Assembly: GCF_001425235.1 (NCBI RefSeq)
Contig: NZ_LMEA01000007.1
Location: forward strand, 73,170 to 137,169
Direction of reading: 5' to 3'
Length of the DNA: 64,000 bases
Source: Devosia sp. Root413D1
Lineage (GTDB): Bacteria; Pseudomonadota; Alphaproteobacteria; Rhizobiales; Devosiaceae
Made by a program: the position numbers and the translations under genes. Below are positions 1 through 8,414 of the stretch, one piece after another. Below the pieces are notes generated by a model, which saw only the letters and a program-made list of their open reading frames with translations, was not told where the DNA came from and did not search any database. Numbering within the stretch: the first letter of the stretch is position 1; every line of letters begins with the position of its first letter.

Positions 1-459
1 GTCATAGGCGGCCACCAGCGGCAGGGCGACGCCATCGTCGCGCAAGCCATGCAGCCGGTTGGTGTCGAGCGAGCCGTCGAACAGCAACAGCCCGTCGGCG
101 CGGTTGGAGAGCAGGTAGTCGCTGAGCCAGCGGTTCGGGTCATCGCCGATCCGGCTCGCCACCAGCACGCTGTAGCCGCGTTCGGCCGCCTCGCGGATCA
201 CCGCGTCGACGATGGTCGAGTAGAACGGGTTGCCGATGTTGGGCGCCGCCATCAGAATCGTCCGCGCTGCCTTGAGCCGGAGCGATCGGGCCGCCTGGTT
301 GATGGTGTAGCCGGTGTCGCGCACCGCAGCATAAACCCGCTCACGCGTTGTCTCCGTCACCCTTTCGGGCGAACTGAGCACACGGCTGACTGTCGCCGCG
401 GACACACTTGCGTGACGGGCAACGTCCTGAATCGTCGGTGTTTTTCTTGCCAGGACCAT
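1..459 (-). CDS. LacI-family transcriptional regulator (N-terminal part, cut by window edge)
   Basis: Reading leftward from ATG at 459, the frame stays open to base 1 (153 codons), so the C-terminus lies outside the window. The product starts MVLARKTPTIQDVARHASVS and has a typical LacI helix-turn-helix (residues 8-30, VARHASVSAATVSRVL), a hinge-helix region near residues 45-60 (QAARSLRLKAA) and the start of a periplasmic-binding-like sensor domain with the usual NPFYSTIVDAV segment. It is divergent from a sugar ABC transporter, and two palindromes at 543-556 and 577-592 lie between them. The likely role is local repressor of that transporter and of itself. The ligand cannot be read from the sequence. 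Confidence 0.93.
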   Translation of the reverse strand, partial: MVLARKTPTIQDVARHASVSAATVSRVLSSPERVTETTRERVYAAVRDTGYTINQAARSLRLKAARTILMAAPNIGNPFYSTIVDAVIREAAERGYSVLVASRIGDDPNRWLSDYLLSNRADGLLLFDGSLDTNRLHGLRDDGVALPLVAAYD

Positions 460-542
460 GAGTTCGCAGCGCTCCCTCGCCGCTGCTCGCCCGCTCTGTC
501 TAGATCGACCTTGACAGCCGCGCAAGGAATGTCTGAAACTCC

Positions 543-556
543 TGCAATCGATTGCA
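543..556. promoter_or_regulatory. LacI-type operator O1
   Basis: A perfect 14-bp palindrome, TGCAATCGATTGCA. It shares the AATCGATT core with the palindrome centred 35 bp downstream. Even palindromes with a central CG are typical of LacI-family operators, and this one lies between the divergent LacI gene and the ABC transporter operon. Confidence 0.75.
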
Positions 557-576
557 TTGACCTTCTGCAAGGGGTT

Positions 577-592
577 GTGTAATCGATTACAC
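577..592. promoter_or_regulatory. LacI-type operator O2
   Basis: A perfect 16-bp palindrome, GTGTAATCGATTACAC, with the same AATCGATT core as O1. The two centres are 35 bp apart, about three and a half helical turns. Binding by the adjacent LacI regulator is inferred. Confidence 0.8.
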
Positions 593-696
593 GCAGCCAG
601 CACCGGAGCTTTCCCAACAAGAGGGGCCCCTGCGCGGCTGGCGCAAATTTCGCGAGGGGCGTTTTGCTCCTGGGTGAACGTTGGGAGGATTACATT

Positions 697-1935
697 ATGA
701 AGTCAGTCGTGTCGGTGGTGGCCCTGGTGGCTGCCGCCTTGCTTGGCAGCACCTCGGTGCGCGCCGCGGACGTTGAAGTCATTCACTGGTGGACGTCGGG
801 TGGCGAACAGGCCGCCGTGTCGGTGTTCGCCCGTGAGTTCGACGCCCTGGGCGGCGACAAGTGGGTCGATACTGCTATCGCCGGCGGCGAAAATGCCCGT
901 TCGGCCACGTTGCAGCGCATTCTCGGTGGCGATCCTCCGGGCGCGGCGCAGTTCAACCCCGGCCGTCAGTACGAAGAACTGATCGCCGGCAACATGCTGC
1001 TCGATCTCACCGATCTGGCGACGAAAGAGAACTGGGCTGGCTTCATCCGTCCGGCGTCCATCTCCGAGGCTTGCCTTGTCGATGGTCACTGGTGGTGCGT
1101 GCCGGTCAACATCCACTCGTGGAACTGGGCCTGGGCTTCGGTCCCGGCATTCGAGAAGGCCGGCGTGCCGCTCCCGACCAGCTTTGACGACTTCCTCGCG
1201 GAAGCTCCGAAGCTTCAGGAAGCCGGCATTATCCCGTTCGCCATCGGCGGCGAAAGCTGGCAGATCAACGGCGCCTTCGGCGTGATCCAGACCTCGCTGC
1301 TCGGCCTCGAGAAGCGCGAAAAGATCCTGAAGGACAAGGACCTCGAGCTGGCCAAGGCAGAGATGCCGGCGGTGTTCGAGAAGTTCCGTCAGTTCAAGCA
1401 GTTCTCCGATGCCGGTTCGGCGAACCGCAACTGGAACGACACGACCAACCTCGTCGTGACCGACCAGGCGGCCCTGCAGATCATGGGTGACTGGGCCCGT
1501 GGCGAGTTCGGTGTCGCCGGTGAGAAGGCCGGCGTCGATTACGCTTGTCTGGCTCTGCCGATCGATCACCCGACCGTCTCCACCGGCGGCGACATCTTCC
1601 TGTTCCCCAAGCAGTCGGATCCGGCTGTCGAAGCGGCTCAGCTGAAGATGGCTTCCATGATGGTCAACCCGCAGGTCCAGGCGCTGTTCAACAACGCCAA
1701 GGGCTCCATGCCGATCCGTGACGACGTCGATATGTCGCTCGCTGACGACTGCATGAAGCGCGGCCTCGAGATCATCAAGGACCCGGCGAACATTGCCGTG
1801 GATGCCGGCCGCTGGCAGTCGAACGACACCACCGGTCAGATGAACGACCTCGTCGCCCAGTTCTGGGCTGACGACACGATGACTGCCGCGGCAGCCGCCG
1901 AGCAGTACGTGACGATCCTCCAGAACGCCGACTGA
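697..1935 (+). CDS. Sugar ABC transporter substrate-binding protein
   Basis: 412 residues. I chose ATG 697 because a GGGAGG ribosome-binding site sits just upstream and the protein then starts directly with a signal peptide (MKSVVSVVALVAAALLGSTS, cleavage near VRAA-DVEV). The mature start EVIHWWTSGGEQAAV is typical of family 1 extracellular solute-binding proteins of the glucose/mannose type (GtsA-like). It should capture a sugar or glycoside in the periplasm for the two permeases and ATPase that follow. A strong stem-loop right after the stop separates it from the permeases, which fits the higher expression usual for binding proteins. LacI operators lie upstream. The exact sugar is not determinable. 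Confidence 0.93.
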   Translation: MKSVVSVVALVAAALLGSTSVRAADVEVIHWWTSGGEQAAVSVFAREFDALGGDKWVDTAIAGGENARSATLQRILGGDPPGAAQFNPGRQYEELIAGNMLLDLTDLATKENWAGFIRPASISEACLVDGHWWCVPVNIHSWNWAWASVPAFEKAGVPLPTSFDDFLAEAPKLQEAGIIPFAIGGESWQINGAFGVIQTSLLGLEKREKILKDKDLELAKAEMPAVFEKFRQFKQFSDAGSANRNWNDTTNLVVTDQAALQIMGDWARGEFGVAGEKAGVDYACLALPIDHPTVSTGGDIFLFPKQSDPAVEAAQLKMASMMVNPQVQALFNNAKGSMPIRDDVDMSLADDCMKRGLEIIKDPANIAVDAGRWQSNDTTGQMNDLVAQFWADDTMTAAAAAEQYVTILQNAD

Positions 1936-1951
1936 TCTGGTGCTATGATGT

Positions 1952-1986
1952 CCGGGCGGTGCCAAAAGCACCGCCCGGCTCTTTTT
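1952..1986 (+). terminator. Stem-loop with T-run after the binding-protein gene
   Basis: An 11-bp perfect stem (CCGGGCGGTGC / GCACCGCCCGG, 1952-1962 and 1968-1978) with a CAAAA loop, followed by CTCTTTTTT. It has the form of an intrinsic terminator, but it lies inside an apparent operon. It probably acts as a partial terminator or mRNA-protecting hairpin that lowers permease and ATPase expression relative to the binding protein. Confidence 0.85.
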
Positions 1987-2049
1987 TCGGCGTATCCGGG
2001 TGGGCAGGGGATCCGGTGCCGGTTGTTTCAACAACGCGGGGAGTGAACC

Positions 2050-3006
2050 ATGACCCAGATCGCCGAACCGGGCGAGCGAGCGGCGCCTGGTTTTGCCGGC
2101 ACAGCAGCGGAGCACAAACCGCGCACGCGCCGGAAATTCAACATTCAGTCAGTGCTGGGCACCACGCCGATGATCGTCACGGCGGTCGGGGTGTTCGTGA
2201 TCTGCATCATCTTTTCGATCATCTGGTCGTTCACCAATTCCAAGTTGTTCCCGAACTTCAACTTCATTGGCCTGGCTCAGTACGAGCGGCTGTGGGCGAA
2301 CGATCGGTGGAACATCTCGGTCCGCAACCTCGCCGTGTTCGGCGTGTTGTCGATCGGCGTCAGCATGGTGTTCGGCTACCTGCTCGCGGTCTTCATGGAT
2401 CAGCGCATCAAGCAGGAAGATCTGTTCCGCTCGATTTTCCTCTATCCGTTCGCCATGTCGCTGGTCGTTACCGGCCTCGTCTGGCAGTGGATGTTCGACC
2501 CCAATCTCGGCATCCAGTCCGCCGTACGCCAGCTTGGCTGGACGAACTTCGAGTTCGCGCCGCTGGTAAAGCAGGAGACTGCGCTCTACGGCCTCGTGCT
2601 CGGCGGGTTGTGGAACGGCGTCGGGGTGACCATGGCCATTCTGCTGGCGGGCCTCCGCGGTGTCGACTCCGAGATCTGGAAGGCCGCCAAGGTTGATGGC
2701 ATCCCGACCTGGAAGACCTACCTGTTCATCGTGTTGCCGATGATGAAAGGCGCCGTAGCGACCGCCTTCATCCTGCAGATGACCGGCATCGTGCGCGTCT
2801 TCGACATTGTCATCGCCATGACCCAGGGCGGACCGGGCGTTTCGACCCAGATGCCGGCCGTCTACGTCATCCAGCACATCACCGACCGCGTGAACGTCGG
2901 CCAGGGTATGGCCGCCGCGACGATGATGTTGTTGCCGGTCATGCTTCTCATCGCCGTGCAGTACCTGCTGCGCTGGAACGCAAATCGCAAGGCGGGCAGG
3001 GCATAA
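2050..3006 (+). CDS. Sugar ABC transporter permease (MalF-type)
   Basis: 318 residues, ATG start. After a hydrophilic N-terminus the first membrane segment lies near residues 38-58, with further segments to the C-terminus. The cytoplasmic EAA-type loop that contacts the ATPase is visible (EIWKAAKVDGIPTWKTYLFI, about residues 210-230). This is a CUT1-family inner-membrane permease. It pairs with the next gene, whose start overlaps this stop (TAATG at 3004-3008), implying translational coupling. Together with the binding protein and the ATPase it forms one importer. Confidence 0.93.
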   Translation: MTQIAEPGERAAPGFAGTAAEHKPRTRRKFNIQSVLGTTPMIVTAVGVFVICIIFSIIWSFTNSKLFPNFNFIGLAQYERLWANDRWNISVRNLAVFGVLSIGVSMVFGYLLAVFMDQRIKQEDLFRSIFLYPFAMSLVVTGLVWQWMFDPNLGIQSAVRQLGWTNFEFAPLVKQETALYGLVLGGLWNGVGVTMAILLAGLRGVDSEIWKAAKVDGIPTWKTYLFIVLPMMKGAVATAFILQMTGIVRVFDIVIAMTQGGPGVSTQMPAVYVIQHITDRVNVGQGMAAATMMLLPVMLLIAVQYLLRWNANRKAGRA

Positions 3007-3926
3007 TGACCACTGAAGCCATCTCACCGGGCCTTTCTGCCGGCACGCTCTCCGGACCGCGCGGCCCCAAGCCCAAGACCGTCACCATCGGACGGATCGG
3101 CGTCTACGCCTTCCTCATCATCTCGGCCGTCTTCTTCCTGATGCCGCTTTGGGTGATGATCGTGACGTCGCTGAAGACGATGCCGGAAATCCGCGAAGGG
3201 CACCTGTTCAACTGGCCGGCGCTCCTCACCTTCGACCCGTGGCTCAAAGCCTGGGACACCGCCTGTACCGGCCGCGACTGCAACGGCCTGAAGCCTGGCT
3301 TCTGGAACTCGGTGAAGATCACTGCGCTCTCGGTGCCGGTCTCTATCGTCATCGCCATGATCAACGGCTACGCCCTGAGCTTCTGGAAGTACAAGGGTTC
3401 CGAGCTGCTGTTCGGCATCCTGATCTTCGGCGCCTTCGTGCCGTTTCAGGTGGTGATCTATCCGCTGATCATCGGGCTCTCGAAGGTGGGGCTGTTCGCG
3501 ACGCTCCCGGGCATCGTGGTCGTCCATACCATCTTCGGCATGCCGATCCTGACGCTGCTCTACCGCAACTTCTTCGCCTCGCTGCCGATCGAGCTGTTCA
3601 AGGCAGGCCGCGTTGACGGGGCAGGGTTCTGGGGCATCTTCTTCCGCATCATGCTGCCGATGTCGGTGCCGATCACCATCGTCGCCATCATCCTGCAGGT
3701 TACCGGCATCTGGAACGACTTCCTGTTCGGCACGGTCTTCGCCGGCCGCGAGAACATGCCGATGACGGTGCAGCTCAACAACATCGTCACCACCACGACC
3801 GGTACCCGCGAATACAACGTGAACATGGCTGCAACCATCCTCACGGCAGCGGTTCCGCTGGTGGTCTATTTCATCTCGGGTAAATGGTTCGTCCGCGGCA
3901 TCGCCGCCGGTGCGGTGAAGGGGTAA
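3006..3926 (+). CDS. Sugar ABC transporter permease (MalG-type)
   Basis: 306 residues, with ATG overlapping the previous stop by one base. Several transmembrane segments begin near residue 32. The EAA-loop region reads ELFKAGRVDGAGFWGIFFRI (about residue 198 on), followed by a conserved LPMSVPI segment. It is the second membrane subunit of the CUT1 importer. The ATPase gene follows after 6 bases, so the transporter genes form one tight operon. Confidence 0.93.
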   Translation: MTTEAISPGLSAGTLSGPRGPKPKTVTIGRIGVYAFLIISAVFFLMPLWVMIVTSLKTMPEIREGHLFNWPALLTFDPWLKAWDTACTGRDCNGLKPGFWNSVKITALSVPVSIVIAMINGYALSFWKYKGSELLFGILIFGAFVPFQVVIYPLIIGLSKVGLFATLPGIVVVHTIFGMPILTLLYRNFFASLPIELFKAGRVDGAGFWGIFFRIMLPMSVPITIVAIILQVTGIWNDFLFGTVFAGRENMPMTVQLNNIVTTTTGTREYNVNMAATILTAAVPLVVYFISGKWFVRGIAAGAVKG

Positions 3927-3932
3927 TCCTCA

Positions 3933-5009
3933 ATGACGACTAGCGTTTCCATCAAGGATCTCAGCCTCAACTTCGGTAATGTGAAGGTCCTCGAGTCTCT
4001 CGATCTCGAGGTCGCACAGGGCGAGTTCATCGTGCTGCTCGGGCCTTCGGGCTGCGGCAAGTCCACGCTGCTGAACTGCATTGCTGGCCTGCTCGATGTT
4101 TCCGACGGGCAGATCTTCATTTCCGGCAAGAACGTCACCTGGGACGAGCCCAAGGACCGTGGCATCGGCATGGTGTTCCAGTCCTACGCGCTCTACCCGC
4201 AGATGACGGTCGAAAAGAACCTGTCGTTCGGCCTGCGCGTTGCCCGCATGCCGAAGGCCGAGGTCGATGCCCGCGTCAAGCGCGCCTCGGAAATCCTGCA
4301 GATCGAGCCGCTCTTGCAGCGCAAGCCCGTCGAACTCTCCGGCGGCCAGCGCCAGCGTGTCGCCATCGGCCGCGCCCTGGTGCGCGATGTCGATGTGTTC
4401 CTGTTCGACGAGCCGCTTTCCAACCTCGATGCCAAGCTCCGCAACGACCTGCGCATCGAGATCAAGCGGCTGCACGCCCGGCTCAAGAACACCATGATCT
4501 ACGTCACGCACGACCAGATCGAGGCGATGACCCTGGCCGACCGCATCGCCATCATGAAGAATGGCGTGATCCAGCAGCTGGCCGACCCGCACACCATCTA
4601 CAACAGGCCGGTCAACCTGTTCGTCGCCGGCTTCATCGGCTCGCCCTCGATGAATTTCATCAAGGGCGATCTCAGTGGCACTACGCTCAGCGTCGATGGC
4701 CAGGCCAACATCCCGCTTGGCAACTACCAGTTCGCCAACCAGACCAATGGCGCATCGATCCTCGGCATTCGGCCCGAGCACATCGCTGTCGGCGAGGAAG
4801 CGCGGAAAATGCCGGTGCAGATGGAATCGGAGATCGAGATCGTCGAGCCGATGGGTGCCGATACCGTCGCCTGGACCAAGATCGCCGGGCAGTCGCTCAC
4901 CTTCCGCGCTGCCGCCGAAGTACATCTCGAGCCGGGCCAGAAGGTCCTGATCGGTTTCGATCCGGGTCGTGGTTCCGTCTTCAACGCAGCGAGCGGCAAC
5001 CGCATCTGA
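3933..5009 (+). CDS. Sugar ABC transporter ATP-binding protein (UgpC/MalK type)
   Basis: 358 residues. Walker A is GPSGCGKST (37-45), the signature is LSGGQ (135-139), Walker B ends FLFDE (D159-E160), and the switch histidine lies in YVTHDQ. A C-terminal TOBE-like regulatory domain follows (about 240-358, including GIRPEHI). This is the MalK/UgpC layout expected for a CUT1 sugar importer. It energises the two permeases encoded immediately upstream and is the last transporter gene. Two hairpins follow before the isomerase genes begin. Confidence 0.94.
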   Translation: MTTSVSIKDLSLNFGNVKVLESLDLEVAQGEFIVLLGPSGCGKSTLLNCIAGLLDVSDGQIFISGKNVTWDEPKDRGIGMVFQSYALYPQMTVEKNLSFGLRVARMPKAEVDARVKRASEILQIEPLLQRKPVELSGGQRQRVAIGRALVRDVDVFLFDEPLSNLDAKLRNDLRIEIKRLHARLKNTMIYVTHDQIEAMTLADRIAIMKNGVIQQLADPHTIYNRPVNLFVAGFIGSPSMNFIKGDLSGTTLSVDGQANIPLGNYQFANQTNGASILGIRPEHIAVGEEARKMPVQMESEIEIVEPMGADTVAWTKIAGQSLTFRAAAEVHLEPGQKVLIGFDPGRGSVFNAASGNRI

Positions 5010-5038
5010 CCTTTCGGCTCATTGAGCTTACCGGACGC

Positions 5039-5113
5039 GTAGCGGCCCGCCGAACGGGCTGCTACGAACCGCGATAAATCAGCACTGCGCCGCCCCGGCA
5101 ACGACCGGGGCGG
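5039..5113 (+). terminator. Two consecutive hairpins after the ATPase gene
   Basis: Hairpin 1 spans 5039-5065 (GTAGCGGCCCG / CGGGCTGCTAC, one G-T pair). Hairpin 2 spans 5090-5113 (CCGCCCCGG / CCGGGGCGG, 6-base loop) and is followed by TGGCTTT. Neither has a strong T-run. They may be partial terminators or RNA-stability elements separating transporter from enzyme genes. Confidence 0.5.
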
Positions 5114-5186
5114 TGGCTTTACGGAGCGCTTTCAGGAAGAGTTGCAGACTTTTCCGGGGTCGAAAGCGCGACAAACCGAGGATCGA

Positions 5187-5223
5187 GTGCATCTCACCGT
5201 TTCAGCGAAACGGAGAAGTGCAC
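5187..5223 (+). promoter_or_regulatory. RNA hairpin just upstream of a TTG-started gene
   Basis: GTGCA (5187-5191) pairs with TGCAC (5219-5223) around an inner perfect stem CCGTTTC / GAAACGG (5197-5203, 5207-5213) with an AGC loop. The hairpin ends a few bases before the GGAGGAG ribosome-binding site of the gene starting at 5242. It could influence translation or protect the transcript end. A regulatory role is inference. Confidence 0.4.
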
Positions 5224-5241
5224 GAGTGGAGGAGACATCTG

Positions 5242-5994
5242 TTGGACTTTTCTTTTCAGCTCTACAGCGCGCGGAATTTCCCGCCGCTGGACAGCGTGCT
5301 CGGGCGTCTCGCCAAACTCGGCTACAAGCAGGTCGAGGGTTTTGGCGGGCTCTATGCCGAGCCCGATAGCCTCGCCGCATCGTTGAAGCAGCACGGCCTC
5401 ACCATGCCGACCGGCCATTTCGGCCTCGCCCAGCTCAAGGATACCGAGGCCGCGCTGAAGATCGCAGAAACGCTCGGCATGAGGTTCCTCTATTGCCCGG
5501 CGGTCCCCAAGGAGGAGCGCGAGGCAGGGCAGGGCGACAGCAAGTGGATCGAGCTCGGCGAGACCCTCGCCAAGCTCGGCGAAGCCTTCCGCCGACGCGG
5601 TTTCGGTTTCGGCTGGCACAACCATGATTTCGAGTTCCGCCCCACCGCCACCGGCAAGCTGCCGATGGACCTCATCCTCGACACCGCGCCCAACAATGAT
5701 TGGGAAATGGATGTCGCCTGGGTGGTGAAGGGCGGCCAGGATCCGATCGAGTGGATCAAGAAGCATGGCCGCCGCATCAACGCCGTGCACGTCAAGGACA
5801 TCGCTCCCGCCGGGGAGAATGCCAACGAAGACGGCTGGGCCGATGTCGGCCATGGCACGCTCGACTGGCCGGCGCTCTCGGACGCCGTCAAAGCCCACAC
5901 CAACGCCCGCTATTGGGTGATGGAACACGACAACCCCGCCGACGTCGACCGCTTCGCATCCCGTTCGATCGCCGCCGTCACCGCCTGGAAGTGA
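5242..5994 (+). CDS. Sugar phosphate isomerase/epimerase-like TIM-barrel protein (1)
   Basis: 250 residues from a TTG start at 5242. I prefer this start because GGAGGAG lies 6 bases upstream and the resulting N-terminus (DFSFQLYSARNFP) aligns with that of the next gene (MDIGFQLFSARNYP). It is an AP-endonuclease-2-type TIM barrel with conserved metal-site segments: GWHNHDFEF, WEMDVAWVVKGG, AVHVKDIAP and VMEHDN near the C-terminus. Such proteins isomerise, epimerise or open keto-sugars in operons with Gfo/Idh/MocA dehydrogenases. A close paralogue follows after 13 bases. The reaction is unknown. A glycoside 3-oxidation type pathway is plausible. Confidence 0.88.
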   Translation: MDFSFQLYSARNFPPLDSVLGRLAKLGYKQVEGFGGLYAEPDSLAASLKQHGLTMPTGHFGLAQLKDTEAALKIAETLGMRFLYCPAVPKEEREAGQGDSKWIELGETLAKLGEAFRRRGFGFGWHNHDFEFRPTATGKLPMDLILDTAPNNDWEMDVAWVVKGGQDPIEWIKKHGRRINAVHVKDIAPAGENANEDGWADVGHGTLDWPALSDAVKAHTNARYWVMEHDNPADVDRFASRSIAAVTAWK

Positions 5995-6007
5995 AAGAGG
6001 CCACATA

Positions 6008-6751
6008 ATGGATATCGGTTTTCAGCTGTTCAGCGCCCGCAATTACCCGCTCGCGGACGTGCTCAAGAAGGTCGCCGCGCTCGGCTACACCCACGTTGAG
6101 GGTTACGGTTCGCTCTACACCGACCCGCAGGCGCTGAAGGCGCAGCTCGATGCCAACGGCCTCACCATGCCGACCGCGCATGTGAGCCTCGGCGACCTCG
6201 AGGATACTTCGAAGACCCTGAAGCTCGCTGAGACGCTCGGCATCAAGGTCGTCGTCTGCCCTTGGCTCGCCCCCACCGATCGGCCCACCTCGGCTGATGG
6301 CTGGAAGAAGTTCGGCGACCGGCTGCAGAAGATCGGCAAGCCCTTCCAGGATGCCGGCCTCACCTTCGGCTACCACAACCACGAGTTCGAGTTCATCTCG
6401 TATGACGGCAAATACGCCATGGACTGGCTGCTCGAGGCCGCCCCGGCCGTGAACGTCGAGGCCGACGTCGCCTGGATCGTCCGCGGCAAGGCCGACCCTG
6501 CGACCTGGCTGCCCAAGTTCGGCGATCGCATCGTCGCCGTACACGTCAAGGATATCGCGCCAGCCGGCCAGAACGCCGATGAAGATGGCTGGGCCGATGC
6601 CGGCCAGGGCGTCGTGCCGTGGAAGACGCTGTGGCCGATCATCCGCACTGAGACCAAGGCGCAGTACTTCGTCGCCGAGCACGATAACCCCAATGACATC
6701 GACCGCTTTGCTTCGCGCTCGATCACCTTCATCAAGACTCTCGGAGCCTAA
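6008..6751 (+). CDS. Sugar phosphate isomerase/epimerase-like TIM-barrel protein (2)
   Basis: 247 residues, ATG start. It is clearly paralogous to the preceding gene along its whole length (FQLFSARNYP, YHNHEFEF, EADVAWIVRGKADP, AVHVKDIAPAGQNADEDGWAD, EHDNPNDIDRFASRSI), indicating a tandem duplication. The metal-binding Glu/Asp/His positions of the AP-endonuclease-2 barrel are retained in both copies, so both are probably active. It is followed after 4 bases by a Gfo/Idh/MocA oxidoreductase. Likely job: an isomerisation, epimerisation or cleavage step on the oxidised sugar. The substrate is not identifiable. Confidence 0.88.
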   Translation: MDIGFQLFSARNYPLADVLKKVAALGYTHVEGYGSLYTDPQALKAQLDANGLTMPTAHVSLGDLEDTSKTLKLAETLGIKVVVCPWLAPTDRPTSADGWKKFGDRLQKIGKPFQDAGLTFGYHNHEFEFISYDGKYAMDWLLEAAPAVNVEADVAWIVRGKADPATWLPKFGDRIVAVHVKDIAPAGQNADEDGWADAGQGVVPWKTLWPIIRTETKAQYFVAEHDNPNDIDRFASRSITFIKTLGA

Positions 6752-6755
6752 GATC

Positions 6756-7898
6756 ATGGCAAAGACCTATGGCGTCGGCATCATGGGTGCCGGCAACATC
6801 TCGTCCGCCTACCTGCGCCTCGCGCCGCTGTTCAGGAACCTCGAAGTCCGCGCCATCGCCGACATCATTCCCGAGGCCGCACAGAAGCGGGCAGGGGAGT
6901 ACAATGTCGCGGCGCAGACCCCCGATGAGCTGCTGAAGAACTCCGAGATCGACGTGATCGTGAACCTCACGATCCCCTCGACCCACTTCTCGATTTCGAA
7001 GGACATCCTCTCGGCCGGCAAGCACGCCTATTCCGAGAAGCCGTTCGTCCTCAGCGTCGAAGAGGGCATTCAGCTCAAGGCACTGGCCGAGGAGCACAAG
7101 CTCAAGGTCGGCTCCGCGCCCGATACCTTCCTCGGCGGCGCGCATCAGCAGGCCCGCTCGATCATCGACTCGGGCAAGCTCGGCAAGATCGCCTCGGGCA
7201 CCATGCACGTACTGAGCCGCGGCATGGAGCACTGGCATCCCAACCCGGATTTCTTCTTCCAGCCCGGCGGGGGGCCGATCCTCGATCTCGGCCCTTACTA
7301 CATCACCGACCTGATCAGCCTCGTCGGTCCGATCAAGCGCGTCACCGCGTTCACCGGCTCGGCCCGGGCCGAGCGTGAGGTGACCACCGAGGGCTCGCCG
7401 TTCAAGGGCACGTTCATCAAGGTCGGCACCCCGACCACGATCCACGCCATCCTCGAATTCCACTCGGGCGCCATCATCACCCTGGGCGCCAGCTGGGACG
7501 TTTCCAGCCATGGCCACCATAATATCGAGCTCTACGGCACCGAAGGTTCGGTCTATGTGCCCGATCCGAACTTCTTCAACGGCGACGTGACCATCACCGA
7601 TCGCGCCGGCACCAAGGAGAAGGTGACCCCTTGGGATCACCCGTTCGGCAAGGCCAACCAGGATCTCGACAAGCCCAACCCGCGCGCCAACTACCGCAAT
7701 GCCGGCCTGAGCGACATGATGGACTCGATCGAGACCGGCAAGAAGGCGCGCTGCGATCTCGATGTGGCGCTGCATGCCGTCGACGTCATGACCTCGATCC
7801 TCCGTGCCGGCGAAACCGGCCAGGTGATCACGCTGCAGACCACCTGCGAGCGCCCTGCCGCCCTCGGCATCGAAGAAGCCCGCGCCCTGCTGCGCTGA
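6756..7898 (+). CDS. Gfo/Idh/MocA family oxidoreductase (1)
   Basis: 380 residues from ATG 6756, placed right after the TIM-barrel gene. The N-terminal Rossmann fold has GVGIMGAGNISSAY (residues 5-18), the catalytic-lysine motif is YSEKPF, and the C-terminal domain carries GGGPILDLGPYYITDL. In this last segment a tyrosine stands where many family members have the catalytic histidine, as in a known subset of the family. NAD(P)-dependent oxidation of a sugar or cyclitol hydroxyl is the expected reaction. It is the last gene of the LacI-linked operon. A strong terminator follows at 7922-7951. Confidence 0.9.
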   Translation: MAKTYGVGIMGAGNISSAYLRLAPLFRNLEVRAIADIIPEAAQKRAGEYNVAAQTPDELLKNSEIDVIVNLTIPSTHFSISKDILSAGKHAYSEKPFVLSVEEGIQLKALAEEHKLKVGSAPDTFLGGAHQQARSIIDSGKLGKIASGTMHVLSRGMEHWHPNPDFFFQPGGGPILDLGPYYITDLISLVGPIKRVTAFTGSARAEREVTTEGSPFKGTFIKVGTPTTIHAILEFHSGAIITLGASWDVSSHGHHNIELYGTEGSVYVPDPNFFNGDVTITDRAGTKEKVTPWDHPFGKANQDLDKPNPRANYRNAGLSDMMDSIETGKKARCDLDVALHAVDVMTSILRAGETGQVITLQTTCERPAALGIEEARALLR

Positions 7899-7921
7899 GC
7901 CCTTGTCGCCATCCAGTGTTG

Positions 7922-7951
7922 AAGAGGCCCGGGTGTCACCCGGGCCTCTTT
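7922..7951 (+). terminator. Rho-independent terminator of the sugar operon
   Basis: A perfect 14-bp inverted repeat (AAGAGGCCCGGGTG, 7922-7935, and its complement, 7937-7950) with a minimal loop. The stem runs into CCTCTTTC. It marks the end of the unit that starts at 697. Confidence 0.85.
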
Positions 7952-8001
7952 CGTTCGGCGATCACCAGTCACCACCGACCCCGGTCCCAACCACCAAGTC
8001 A

Positions 8002-8019
8002 TTCCCGCGAAAGCGGGAA
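8002..8019. repeat. Short dispersed palindrome
   Basis: TTCCCGC-gaaa-GCGGGAA, preceded by GTCA. Intergenic palindromes built on this arm are common in alphaproteobacterial genomes. Here it lies in the gap between two convergent gene groups. Confidence 0.55.
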
Positions 8020-8133
8020 CCTCCGTTTTCGCGCCCACGGCACGATCGCAGACGGAGATCCCTGGCCGTCGAGGCGGAGTAGGGCGGGGGAGGGCTCGGT
8101 GCGACCCGAACCGTCACCTCGCGGCTTGCCGCC

Positions 8134-8403
8134 TCAGCGCCGCACCAGCGTGTGCAACGACTCGAACCGTGCCTTGGGTTGGATACCCTTGGGCAGGTTG
8201 GGTGCGACGTGCTGGGCAAAGAAGCGCCCTGCATCTTCGCGGCTCTCCCACACCTCCACGATCCGCCAGCCGCCCTCGGTGGCGTGGGCCGAGTGCATCA
8301 GGAAGCCCTGGGCGTCCGCATAGTGCGGCTGCACGGTTTCGAGCACCCGCTCATAGCCTTCGACGCTCTGGCCTGCGACGTCCGAAATCATCATGATTGC
8401 CAT
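8134..8403 (-). CDS. Small antibiotic-biosynthesis-monooxygenase-like (ABM fold) protein
   Basis: 89 residues from ATG 8403. The sequence (ISDVAGQSVEGYERVL at the start, EGGWRIVEVWESREDAGRFF in the middle) has the alpha-beta pattern and RIVEVWES-type central strand of dimeric ABM-fold proteins. Many of these are small oxygenases or stress proteins, and many have no known substrate. It lies 11 bases downstream of the DUF924 gene on the same strand, so the two are probably co-transcribed. No catalytic residue can be assigned with certainty. Confidence 0.7.
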   Translation of the reverse strand: MAIMMISDVAGQSVEGYERVLETVQPHYADAQGFLMHSAHATEGGWRIVEVWESREDAGRFFAQHVAPNLPKGIQPKARFESLHTLVRR

Positions 8404-8414
8404 GTTTGTCTCCT

